Source of the DNA: Funneliformis mosseae
Lineage: Eukaryota; Glomeromycota; Glomeromycetes; Glomerales; Glomeraceae
DNA length: 14,906 bases
NCBI GenBank assembly: GCA_910592005.1
Contig: CAJVPP010002427.1
Span: 1 to 14,906 of the forward strand
Reading direction: 5' to 3'
This document shows positions 1-9,634 of this stretch, in pieces (position 1 is the stretch's first letter; the number at the start of each line of letters is the position of its first letter). Position numbers and translations under genes: made by a program. Below the pieces are notes generated by a model that saw only the letters and a list, made by a program, of their open reading frames with translations, was not told the origin of the DNA and ran no database searches.

Positions 1-116
1 CGTTAAAGCATTATAAAATATACGTTTAATCTGTGATTTTTGCATCCGTTAAAGCATTATAAAATATACGTTTAATCCGTGATTTTTGCATCTGTTAAAG
101 CATTATAAAATATATG
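1..116. repeat. 46-bp tandem repeat, about 2.5 copies, cut by the window edge
   Basis: Two complete 46-bp units lie at 1-46 and 47-92 and differ at one position (ctgtg versus ccgtg). A third partial unit starts at 93 and loses identity after about 116, where a T-rich stretch follows. The array probably continues to the left outside the window. No reading frame or known function is apparent, so this is a minisatellite-type repeat or the end of a repetitive element. Confidence 0.9.
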
Positions 117-249
117 TTTTTTCCTTATTTTTTGTATATGTTTTTTCCCACTTTTCCGTATTAAGTTTAAGGTTTTTACCTAAGGAAAAAATATATATAT
201 TATACTGATTTTCCATAAAAGTTATATATTATAAAACTTAATATTTTTA

Positions 250-1760
250 TGGAATTTTTATATCAAATTTTTTATTGGGATATAGCGTGAACAACATTGA
301 ATAATTACTTGCTGCCTCATCAATCTAATTCTATTGTCAAAAAGGCATACCATCATTTGGCATAGGTTGCGATAACTGCAGTTTTACATACTGAAATGTA
401 AGATCATCCTGATAGTCACTACTGTCTTGCATCTATTAAATACGTAAAATAATTTGCTACTGCCTTTGCTGATAAGTTTGTTATCATTTCTCAAGATGAC
501 AAGGCGAAAATAGGTCTTGGGTACCTGCTATAGGTCAGACATTTTACCAGTTCACAAACCTGTTTGTATAGCTGACTATGATTTTCCTGTGAAAAGTAGG
601 CAAAAGTTAGTCCTATTGGTTTATCTTATAATTAAACTAAATGAATTAAATAATGAATTACAAACTGAACAGCTTGCTATTTTTGTATGTTAGCAATGGT
701 CTCTTGGTACATCTTTAATCACACACATGCAAGACCTTGAAAGGCTTACTTTGTATTTTCAATATAATAATATATTAAAGAATGACAGAGAAATTTGATT
801 TATTTGGGTGTTACAAATAGATAAAGAATCAGATAAGAATCTAAGGCATCTAAAAAATATTAAAATGTACTGTCAACTTTTTTGAAAGTATGATTTAGAT
901 TATTTGACAGTACAAATACACGCTCTGGGATAATTTAAATATAATTCTGTTGAAAGGGGAATGACAATACTATCTGAAAAGTTAGCAGGCATTACACTAC
1001 CAATCGATCACTTTGAAACACACTTAAATACATAAGAAAAAGTGATTAATCCAGAATTAGCTCTTCAAAACTTCTGATATGCTGAAGAAAAACTTTGCAA
1101 AATTTAGCATTACAACTTGATTTTTAGGAGAAGCATGAATGTATAGTATGTCAAAAAGCTTGCTAATCCATTCAAAGATCTGCAGTTTGAAGATATGGAC
1201 AAAGAAAAAGAAGAAGAACAGAAATGATAAAAAAAGAAATAAGAGAAAGGAAACAATTCACCAGAATGTTTATGCTATGATCATAGATTGAAAAGCACTG
1301 TAATCTCTATTAATATTCCTTTGATATTAAACGATATATAAACATAAATTGTTATGAACTATCTCATACAAAAGAAACCACAGAATTTCTTCTTTCAAAT
1401 AATAGTTTTTTACTTCCAGTTATGAAAGCTAGAAACAGACATTTCACAAATTCTATACATCTTCTTGAGTATTATGATCTATTAAAAATTTCTGGATATG
1501 ATTTGTATTGCCCTTTTCTTGATCAAACAACTTATTTGTGACTTTGTTGTTTTGAGTATAATAAATACTTTCTAATTTTTAGTTATTTGATAAACTATAA
1601 ATGAATGATACATCCTGCAAGCTGTGAACAGCCTAAGAGAAAGTCTAAAGAACAAAATTCAAGAACTCTTGATAACTTTTCTCTTCTTCCATTATAACAG
1701 AAGCAGCTTTTTTTTGATAAAGTGTATTTAAGAGATTGTATGTTAGACAAAGAATACATA
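250..1760 (+). pseudogene. Decayed transposase-like gene of a multicopy glomeromycete family
   Basis: No long ORF survives, but family-like blocks read on the plus strand in shifting frames: IISQDDKAKIGLGVPA near 480-530, QWSLGTSLITHMQDLE near 694-740, VERGMTILSEKLAGITLPID near 949-1010, NPFKDLQFED near 1160-1190, and LLPVMKARNRHF followed by ISGYDLYCPF between about 1410 and 1520. A Cys-containing tail (HPASCEQPKRKSKEQN) starts at 1611. I recognise these as resembling an abundant Rhizophagus protein family with a DDE/integrase-like core and a C-terminal Cys/His region. That assignment is from memory and the catalytic class is not certain. In-frame stops at 450-452, 931-933, 1033-1035 and 1075-1077 fall where the family usually has Gln or Arg. 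Several frameshifts separate the blocks, so no product is possible. Confidence 0.6.
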
Positions 1761-1870
1761 TAGTCAGTTATAGCATTTATACATACATTTTATATATGCA
1801 TGACTAGTCAATTATAAATACAGAAATAAATAAAATAAATATCAAATATAATATTGAGTATAAGCCATAT

Positions 1871-1882
1871 CACGTGACCAAT
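1871..1882. promoter_or_regulatory. CACGTG E-box fused to a CCAAT box
   Basis: CACGTG at 1871-1876 runs into CCAAT at 1878-1882. In fungi such sites bind bHLH factors and the HAP/NF-Y complex respectively. No intact gene follows, so if this was a promoter element it now serves nothing visible. Confidence 0.3.
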
Positions 1883-2370
1883 CATATTATGTATAACCTA
1901 AGATTTTCTTTTACCCTCTCATCCCTTAAAATATTAGGTAATATATGTCACTGCCTTTATTAAAAAGGATTTATTTAACAAATTAAATAATTCAAAATTT
2001 TGAAGTATTATGATAAATGAATCAAATACAATAACAGATAACAAATACTTGACTATTATTTTAAAACATTTAGTTAATAATAATATTCTATATAACATTA
2101 TTTAGAAATGATTAATTTAGAAGAAATTGATGCTCTTTATATTTAATCAAATAAAATTATTTGTTATATCAAAAAATTTGAATTTTAACTTGTTAATTTA
2201 TTTTTGATTAGATGACACATTAATTATAATAGGTAATTTTTTTAATAAAATAATTATAATATAATAAAATTATTAAAATTATTTTTTAATACAAGATATC
2301 GTAATGGCTAAAGTTGTTTGTCTAAACTTATTTTGAATTTGGTAAAATGTCTAAACTATAGTTTTGCTAA

Positions 2371-2478
2371 TTTTTTAATAAAGTTTTGATATAATTTCAC
2401 ATTTTTATAAACTTTAATATAGTTTTACCTTTTCTAGAATTTCACAGATTTTTTAATAAAGTTTTAATATAATTTCAC
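2371..2478. repeat. 30-bp direct repeat, two copies with one mismatch
   Basis: The segments at 2371-2400 and 2449-2478 are identical except for one base (gttttGata versus gttttAata). Each is followed by related TTTTACCTTTT-like sequence. This looks like a local duplication in T-rich DNA, and no function is visible. Confidence 0.8.
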
Positions 2479-2559
2479 TAAATTTTACCTTTTTCCATTT
2501 AGATAACTTGCAAATCTCTAAGTTTCGTCTATTAACCTTAGAAATAGAATTTCAACAAA

Positions 2560-3797
2560 GCTTAAAAAATTAAATCCATTTATATCATCAAATCACTGTA
2601 TTGTATATCGTTTACATCTAGCAGATAAAGATATCTCTTTAGCAGTTAATTATTTTAAAAAATATGAAAAAATTCTGCATAAATTTTATTCATATTTTAA
2701 CAGATCACATAAATGACAAAAAATGTTACACATTATGCAGGTATAGTAAATTTATTCTATAAAAATTTTAAAATTAATTTTTTTTTAAAAAAATAATTTA
2801 TTATTTTTTTTTTTACTAAATAGGATATTAATGATAAGCTAACTTTAGAATTACTAAATATTATTGAAATATAATAGCTCATTATTAAATGCTATAAAAA
2901 ATCTTTATAAAATTATGAATTCAGTTTTAGCTTTACTAAATAAAGATTCATTAGCAGAAGAGTTGCTGAAAGTTTAATTCAATTATTAGATGAAGATTTT
3001 GTAATAGTAACTATGTTTTTAGTTGATTTGACAACAATACTTAAAAAATTGATTAAAGTTTTCAATTTGATTATGTAGCTCTTTCTTATCTTAAACCTCA
3101 TTTAATAGCAGCAATAAATTCTATTTTTGAGAATTTTATTGGAAATGCTGATGCATAATCTACATATGAAATTATTTTACATAACTATTTGAATTACCAA
3201 AAAATTATAGACAATCTTTCATGTTTTATCAAAGATTATTCAGAAATAATAATTAAAGCATTATAAGAAAGATTCTCATAATCTGAATTATATGATGCAT
3301 TAGGTATATTTAATATTAAATTGTTTTCAAAAATGGAAAATCAAATATTAAAATATAAATTTAAAGAGATTAATTTTCTAGGTGATTATTATGAAAATAA
3401 CAGAGTAATTAATAATACTGTTTTTTCAAAAATTGTTGATAAAGAAAAACTCTTAGAAGAATGACAACCAGCAAAGCATTACTTAAAATTTTTTTCTGAA
3501 AGAAATTATAATTTTGTAAAGATATAACAACATATTTTCAAAATTAACAGTAATTTCATTAATAATTATCCTACTTATAATAGTTGCATTTATTATATTA
3601 CTATTAAATACAAATATTAAAAGAATTTTTTCCATCAGAATTTAATTAAAATAAAGCTTTAAAATAAGCTTAATATAGAGAATTTAAATCAGCATTTAAT
3701 GATTTTGATTAATAGATCAGATATAGAAAATTTTGATTTTGAAAAAGCATATGACTATTAGATCAATTTAAAAGTAAGAAGGATGAGAAGTTTATAA
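2560..3797 (+). pseudogene. Decayed ZNF862/hAT-like gene with a retained intron
   Basis: Blocks on the plus strand resemble zinc-finger protein 862/KIAA1586-type proteins, a hAT-transposase-derived family. NPFISSNHCIVYRLHLADKD followed by VNYFKKYEKIL covers about 2572-2680, and RSHK-stop-QKMLHIMQ ends at 2740. After a putative intron (2741-2823, GTATAG...AAATAG) comes DINDKLTLELLNIIE. Then follow a helical middle part (NLYKIMNSVLALLNKDSLAE; VTMFLVDLTTILKKL; YLKPHLIAAINSIFENFIG) and a C-terminal hAT-dimerisation-like end near 3640-3797 (NKLNIENLNQHLMILINRSD). Stops and frameshifts are scattered throughout, for example TGA at 2714-2716 and at 3462-3464, where the family commonly has Arg and Trp. 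The N-terminal zinc-finger part is missing or unreadable. The family identity is from recalled conserved phrases, while the decay is read directly. Confidence 0.65.
2741..2823 (+). other. Fossil spliceosomal intron inside the ZNF862-like pseudogene
   Basis: The conserved reading breaks after ...LHIMQ, at a GTATAG donor (2741), and resumes in a coherent frame as DINDKL after a T-rich tract ending in AAATAG (2823). The length of 83 bp fits the introns of the intact genes in this window. Its presence argues against an origin by reverse transcription of spliced mRNA. Confidence 0.5.
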
Positions 3798-4563
3798 ATA
3801 TTATTTTTTTTACTATAATTGTAAATCGTAATATTGTAAATATATTTTTTTATATATCATAATAAAGTATATTTAAAATTTTTTTCAAATAGTGCTTATT
3901 TATTATTTTACTTTATATAAAAAACACATATATTATTTTTTTATACATATTTTAAATTTTTATTTAAGTGAAAAAGTGCATGTGACTTTAAAACTTGCAC
4001 ATAAATTTTTTATATATAATACACACTTGCATATATAAGATATATTCTGAATTTATATTACTGCTAGTAGTATATTTTATATACAAATTATTAAACAAAT
4101 CAATATAAGGTAAAGATTTATATAACTTAGCTTCATATTTCTTCATTCATATTTTGATATTGATTAAACAAATATATAAACTTAATACCAAAGATACAAT
4201 TTTTAATTTTAATATATCTTTTAAAATTTATTATTCTAAAAGGTCATTTTAATTGAAACTTCAACACTATATTTATATTGGATGGTTTTGTTATCTATCA
4301 TTTTATTAAAATTTATTAAAAATCTAAAATAAAAAATACAAAAATATTAGCAGTTAGTTACTGAAAGTGAGTTAGTAATATTATAAAGTAAAACTAAGTA
4401 AAAAATTAAAAAAAATTTATTTATATGTAAAATTTGTATATAAAATTAATTTTATGTATCATATAACAAATTATATATATATACCAAAGCAGTTGAATAC
4501 ACTTTTCAGAATTATGCTGTATAGCTTTTAAACTTATTTATAAAAATATACTAAACATGTTAT
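3798..4563. other. AT-rich stretch with nothing recognisable
   Basis: The sequence is extremely AT-rich, with poly-A/T runs and TATATA tracts. I found no protein-like blocks, RNA gene signatures or long repeats on either strand by eye. Confidence 0.5.
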
Positions 4564-4997
4564 ATGTATCCTTCAATTATTAAATCTTTATTTAATAATA
4601 TTAATACATTTAAATTACCTTCTTTAGATTATAATATAACTAACCATTGCCTTTTACAGGATTTTATTATTTCTAAAAAATTTAATACTATTATTCTTTA
4701 TGATTATTTATATTATAAATATGCTAACTATTTAAATGATAAAATTGTTCTTGTATGTAAACATGGTTACTATAATTATTACTTATAAAAATATTAATTT
4801 AGATATCTGATATATTTAAAAAAAATGTTAATGCTTTTTTAACAAGTTTAATAAAAAAATCAGGTAAATAAGAATCTGTTGATAAATATAATAAATATGT
4901 AGCTAAAAATATAAATAATATAGATGAAATAATAGATGATATTATAATAATAGATAATTTATTAGAATATATAAAAGAATTATTTTTGAATTTGTAA
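4564..4997 (+). pseudogene. Unrecognised short protein remnant in two frames
   Basis: A 74-codon ORF begins with ATG at 4564 and stops at 4786-4788; it contains the phrases ILYDYLYYKYANYLND and KIVLVCKHGYYNYYL. Beyond it a second frame, entered near 4800, reads ISDIFKKNVNAFLTSLIKKS, then KYNKYVAKNINNIDEIID, and closes with a stop at 4995-4997. It has one internal TAA, at about 4866. Together the two halves have an amino-acid mix more varied than the surrounding DNA would give by chance, which suggests a broken gene of about 140 residues. I do not recognise the family. AT-rich DNA also produces spurious Ile/Lys/Asn/Tyr ORFs, so a chance origin remains possible. Confidence 0.3.
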
Positions 4998-6893
4998 ATA
5001 AAAATTTTTTTTTTTATTTAGTAATTATTATATTTTTTATTTTTAGCTATTTCTAATTATATAAATATGATCACATTTTTTAATTAATTATTTATATTGA
5101 TAAATAAATAAATTTTATCTATTTAACTTGCAATTTTTAATATGATGGTCTTTGATAATCATAAGATTTCATTATCAAAATTCATGATTTTAATTAATCA
5201 ATTAATATATTATCTTTTAGAATTTTGTATAACTGAAAGACTGTCTTACTTGTAAGTTTAAATAACATGCTTCTAATTTTTATTTATTAAATTAACAATA
5301 GTAAATTTTCCTAAAAGATTTGATTAGTTCAATTATATTATTTAACTGATTTAACTAATTTATAAAAATTTCATCAATTAATATTAGATTTTGTTTTTTG
5401 CTTCAAATAATAATCAAACAAATGAGTTAGAATTTATTTATTATACCATTTATCTGATTTATATGTTGGTATCTAAAATTTTATAAAATAAATTGAGTTA
5501 GTAAATTTTTTAATTTAAACGATCATTTTTTATTAATTTTAACTAAATTTTAGTTTTTTTATACATCTGTTAAAATATTTTCTTTAAGATTACAAATTAT
5601 TTTACTTTACATAAAATATTAATTTTGTAAAATTTACTTTTATTTGCTAAACAAATATACATTTTTTTAGATTGTCAATGGAAAAAATACAACTTCAAAT
5701 ATCACGTGAGATTTGATGATTAATAATGATCTCACATTAAGTGATATTATTGCTGTGCTAAATAATGATCAACAATAATTTCTGTTCGCCTATTTCTTTT
5801 ATTTCTTCTGTATTTTCTGTACAATCTGTTTATTCTATTTACTTTGTTTCGTCTGTAATTTCTTTAACGTCTGTAATTTAATTTATTTCTTTTTATTACT
5901 TTTATAGTTTATATTATTTATATTATTTTATTATATTTAAGTATATTTTTATTAAAATATATATTTATATTTAGTTAATTTATAGTGTAACAAATAGTTA
6001 GCTATAGCAAATTAATTTTGTATAAATAGAATAGCTTTTGCTTAAGTTGTAAATTAACTCCTTTGTAAATTTATTAACTTTTTTGCGAGTTTTAAGTTAT
6101 AAATAAAGGAATCAATTTAAATCTATACAAACTACTTTTCCCTTCAATATTGTTTTTCATCTAAGATTATTGTGATATACTATACTAACTTTTTATTAAG
6201 TTTGTCATTATGAGTTTAATTAAATATATCTTAAATTCTAAAACATGATAAATTATTGAGTTGATTCAAGTATAATGGATACCTATAGGATTCAGAGAAA
6301 ATCTTAAGGTCAGAAACTTTAATGTATAGAATCAGCTGCTATAGCCTTTCAACTTAAACATTAAGATAAACGAAAATGAAACCAGTAATAATATTTACAT
6401 ACTAATAATGCAAAATAACTAGGTTTTATATTTAATTATTCTCTCTACTTTAAATTTTTTATTTTGTATAAAAATTTTATATTTATCTACTTTTATATAA
6501 AAAGGTCTAAATTTCACATTAGCTAATAATTCAACAATTATTTGTAAATTATCTAGACCTATAATTGATATTTCAAAAAATTTTATTTTAGTATTAAAAA
6601 ATAGATTAATATAAAAGAAGATATTGTATAAGTAAAGAATTCTTAATATTATTATATAAAGAATTATATTAACAATAATAATCTAATCTTAAATTATTTT
6701 CAACTATACATGTAATAAAAATTTTACTATTAAGTTTAATTTGAATTTTTATATCAACTCTAATTAAAAATTAAAATTTTTATTTTTTCATTATTTTTTG
6801 GTATTTGAAATTTAATTCTTATGTATTTAAACTAAATGTAAGTAAAAAATAATAGATCTACTTGAAATAAGTATTACAAAAAAATCTCAATAC
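4998..6893. other. AT-rich stretch without a readable gene
   Basis: Most of this 1.9-kb stretch is low-complexity A/T. A pyrimidine-rich tract with repeated TTCTGT/TCTGTA-like words lies at about 5778-5890. A patch of less extreme composition at about 6240-6410 gives a few protein-like phrases (ESAAIAFQLK), too short to assign. CACGTG occurs near 5703. No tRNA, rRNA or intact ORF was seen. Confidence 0.5.
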
Positions 6894-7300
6894 TGTTAAC
6901 ATGCAATCCTTGCGAATTGCGACAGTTAGACGGGGTGTTCGAGTGGTGATTCTTTTAAGTTTACGTAGTGACTCAATTCAGTTTCTCTCAAAGTTTATAA
7001 TTTACACGGTAGTGTATTCACGATAAGACTAGAAGTAAGACACTCAATTGATTTAGCGGTATAATAATATGTTTATTGATGATAAGTAATAAAAGAAAAG
7101 ATAATAATAATATATATAATTAAGAGAATAAGAAGAATAAAAGAAATTAAAAGAGTTAAAATACTAAGTAGAACGTTAGGCCAGGCACCTCTACAAGAAC
7201 TACTAGATGTATATCAAAAAGCAAAACTAAAAGTGAACTAAAAGCGAACTACTGTTTACATAATTCTATTGCTTCCTATTTATATTAAATTAACACATAG

Positions 7301-7420
7301 ATGGATATAACAAATAAATTAAATATATCTAATATGTTCGATATGTCCAAAATGTCAATTATATCAAATATGTCCGGTATATCAATTATATCAAATATAT
7401 CTGATATATCTAACATTTAG
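7301..7420 (+). CDS. Small ORF of Ser-x-Ile/Met tripeptide repeats (39 aa)
   Basis: An ATG at 7301 opens a frame of 39 codons that closes with TAG at 7418-7420, directly after a 9-bp tandem array. After a nine-residue lead (MDITNKLNI) the peptide is built of triplets SNM FDM SKM SII SNM SGI and then SII SNI SDI SNI. Serine occupies the first place of nearly every triplet and Ile or Met the third. The array could be DNA-level satellite expansion that happens to stay open, or a fragment of a longer repetitive protein. It lies inside the probable LTR. I know of no function, and expression is unproven. Confidence 0.3.
   Translation: MDITNKLNISNMFDMSKMSIISNMSGISIISNISDISNI
7328..7417. repeat. 9-bp tandem repeat, ten units, with a 27-bp higher-order period
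   Basis: Ten successive 9-mers of the form TCNNNTATR run from 7328 to 7417, for example TCAATTATA, TCAAATATG, TCCGGTATA. A 27-bp higher-order unit is repeated at 7355-7381 and 7382-7408 with three mismatches, and a more divergent copy lies at 7328-7354. The period is a multiple of three, so one frame stays open through the array. Confidence 0.85.
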
Positions 7421-7469
7421 ATCTGCAATATGCTGCGTCACGTTCGTCAATCCAATCTGGTTACAATAC

Positions 7470-8059
7470 TTTAAATATAATAAATATAAATTGATAATAA
7501 AAGATTCTAGTATTATATAATAATTTATTATGTTAATTATCCCAGAAATTTATTACAAATCATTATAGTTAATGCAACTAATAATTAATAAATTTACAAT
7601 TAAGAATTATAATATTAAGAATCTCAAGTATAAGTAAGTCTTATATCATTAAGACAATTTGAGTGAAACTTTATGCAATAGTAAGCAATAAATCTAAATA
7701 TCTAACACTTGTGATTATAACTATAAGAGTAATAGTCAATATCAACAGTATGATGATTTATTTGACACTTTTCATACTAATAAAAATAAAAAAAATATGA
7801 TCTAGATGGTAAATGGCTAAAGTAATTTAAGTAAAGTTATAAAATGTAATCTACCTTATTATTGTTAAAAAAAGCATAACTATATGATAAATGATTAGTT
7901 TAATTAATATAAAGTTAAGGTAAGTATTTTCAGAAAGTAAGAATAAATCTTTTAGAAATCAATTTATAATAATGCTTAATGATTTGGGTATCTTTCACCA
8001 GTACTTGAACTTTTAATGTATGTTAATAGCATGTTATATAATCTTATTTCTAATAATAG
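7470..8059. other. AT-rich stretch without a readable gene
   Basis: There is no recognisable coding, RNA or repeat feature here. It may include the unreadable N-terminal part of the helicase pseudogene that becomes legible after about 8060, since full-length relatives would extend well upstream. Confidence 0.4.
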
Positions 8060-8893
8060 TGTCACATTATACAAATAATTTAGAAAGGTATACAAACTTG
8101 ATGTGTTTTAAAGGTAATCAGATGACTTTAAAGAACAATAGAGTTTTGAAGACTTACTTCAAAAATAAATGGCAGCCTTAATAATTAAAAAAGCTCAGCA
8201 TATGATTTGAAGGAAAATTTTAATAAGATTAAGTAAAATCAGTTTTCAGATTTCATCTTTATCTTTATAAAGTGAGATAATATAAACAAAGTAAATATTA
8301 AATACTCAACTTGTTGAATAAATCAGTAGTAAAAATTACAGTGATATGTACTAGAAGGTAAAAAAGCTGACTCTAATGTTTTAAGACTAACTGTTACTGT
8401 TAAAAGAGGCTTGCGTAATTTTTATAGCAAATTTATGGATTGAAGCCAGTTTAGTTTAATGGCTCAATGAGAATTGTGCAAGATATTCTATTTAAGAAAA
8501 AGAGACTATCTTCATTTCTTATGACAGTTTTCATCAAATTCGATAACTATAAAAGACTCACTATTATAACAATTAGAGAAGTCATTGTTGTTTTAATTGT
8601 ACCTATTAAACGTATCTGAAAAGGTAAATCTGGAATGGTTTATTCTCAACTTCAAATTCTAATATGTTTTATATGGATAATAATAGTTCACAAGAGTTAG
8701 GGACCCATTTTGATAAGAACTAAATAGATCTCATAAGTTGAGAATTCATGGCAAGTCTCATTTTTCGTAGTATTGAGGGTCCGTTCTCTTAGAGATATTT
8801 TTTTTAAATAGTTTACTTTTGATAGGCTTCAATGTATAAAGGCTTACTTACAAAAGACTTCAAAAAAGAAGAAACAAAGAGGAGTACCTATTT
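8060..8893 (+). pseudogene. Decayed PIF1-like helicase, C-terminal half
   Basis: Blocks in three frames follow the order of the C-terminal half of PIF1-family DNA helicases as found in fungal multicopy and Helitron-linked genes. They are ANLWIEASLV (8427-8456), then one base out of frame NGSMRIVQDILFK (from 8459), VFIKFDNYKR (from about 8528), VPIKRI-stop-KGKSGM (8599-8637), IVHKS-stop-G (8683-8703, the VHKSQG motif VI region), VSFFVVLRVRSLRDIFFK (about 8755-8808) and FTFDRLQCIKAYLQK (from 8812). TGA at 8617-8619 replaces a usual Trp, and TAG at 8698-8700 and 8809-8811 replace usual Gln. The N-terminal Walker A/B half cannot be read. The gene is dead. Whether it came from a Helitron or a stand-alone PIF1 family cannot be told from this piece. 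Confidence 0.75.
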
Positions 8894-9034
8894 TCTTTGA
8901 TACCGCAAAGGAAAAAATCAAATCGCACGAAATGGTTTTTTTTTGCACATTTAAAATAATATGTGTAATGATTTTTATTTTTATTTTTTTTATCAAATGG
9001 TCTATTTTTGTCAATTACACGATACGTTGGAGTG
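8894..9034. other. Poly-T-rich spacer after the helicase remnant
   Basis: T-rich runs at about 8937-8945 and 8967-8990 follow the pseudogene. No gene or signal was seen. Confidence 0.4.
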
Positions 9035-9511
9035 CGCTGTCAACATAGTTTAACAAAACTATATATGGTCCTATAGTAAAACTCACTAGAGATTTTTTGA
9101 CAATCATTTTAACTTCGGGCTTTTCTAATAAATTTCTAATAAAATAACAAAATCTTTAAAATTTAAAAACTTGTACTCTATTAACATTAAAGTAACGCTG
9201 TAAAGTTGAATGGGTACATGATAAATTTAAGAAACATAAATACCTCGTTTTTTTTTTCAAAACTCACGTAAAAAAAGGTTTTATTTTATTTAGAAGGTTT
9301 AATTTATTAATTCGGAGTATTAATGAATTTTTTTAAAAAAAAAAAGCGATCTATTTTGTGAAAGAGACAGATATTTGGAGTATTTTTTTAAAAAATAAAA
9401 TATAGCTTCGTTAATAGTAAATTTATTATAAATTATACTATAAAAAAAGCTTAATATAAAAAAATCTTCAATAGAATTTTTGTTATAGAACTATATAATT
9501 AGTTGACAGCG
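9035..9511. mobile_element. Possible small non-autonomous DNA element bounded by 10-bp inverted repeats
   Basis: CGCTGTCAAC at 9035-9044 is exactly complementary to GTTGACAGCG at 9502-9511, 477 bp apart outer to outer. The interior has no coding capacity and is rich in homopolymer runs. GATACGT occurs close outside or at both ends (9021-9027 and 9511-9517), but no clean abutting target-site duplication is visible. A MITE-like element is an inference; a 10-bp match alone could be chance. Confidence 0.3.
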
Positions 9512-9555
9512 ATACGTGTATTTCCAAACTGAGAACAGTGTGAATCGGTAAGACC

Positions 9556-9628
9556 TTCGTTATAAGAAAATTTGTTATCACTATAACAAATTATTCAGTA
9601 TATACAGTATAACGAATAATTCGTTATA
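9556..9628. repeat. Nested inverted repeats with a CGTTATA motif
   Basis: A stem of 10 bp with a 4-nt loop lies at 9569-9592 (AATTTGTTAT/ATAACAAATT). A second, nearly continuous palindrome lies at 9608-9628 (TATAACGAAT, one base, ATTCGTTATA). TTCGTTATAA occurs directly at 9556-9565 and again at 9620-9629, and its complement TATAACGAA at 9608-9616 also encloses the first stem. This may be a small MITE or cruciform-forming promoter sequence upstream of cytochrome c. Confidence 0.75.
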
Positions 9629-9634
9629 ATGAAA

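Larger units (their letters stand above)
1780..2560. other. AT-rich intergenic stretch with one promoter-like site and a short duplication
   Basis: This gap between two dead genes has no coding signal that I can read. It contains CACGTGACCAAT at 1871-1882 (an E-box abutting a CCAAT box), a pyrimidine-rich patch near 1905-1930 and a duplicated 30-bp T-rich segment. The E-box/CCAAT pair could be the relic of the promoter of the ZNF862-like pseudogene downstream, but it lies about 700 bp away and that link is a guess. Confidence 0.4.
6894..7465. mobile_element. Probable solo LTR of a retrotransposon
   Basis: The segment begins TGTTAACATG and ends GGTTACA, giving the TG...CA termini of an LTR. 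It is bordered by the direct repeat ATAC (6890-6893 and 7466-7469), which extends to AATAC if one base is shared with the element end. Both ends (6903-6950 and 7420-7465) are markedly less AT-rich than the flanks, while the centre is purine-rich. There is no gag/pol on either side, so it would be a solo LTR or a relic. The orientation is not established. A shorter alternative ends at 7312 (...GGATATAACA), which gives a better TGTTA/TAACA inverted terminus but only an imperfect 5-bp duplication. The solo-LTR call is inference. Confidence 0.45.

Noticed and set aside
1..116. CRISPR-like array
   Set aside because: The units are directly adjacent with no variable spacers, and the genome is eukaryotic.
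3973..3999. GTGCA...TGCAC inverted repeat
   Set aside because: It has only 5-bp arms in AT-rich DNA, within chance expectation.
6925..6955. GTGTTCGAGTGGTG, resembling a tRNA B-box
   Set aside because: There is no A-box at a proper distance and no cloverleaf with acceptor pairing; it lies in the 5' end of the probable LTR.
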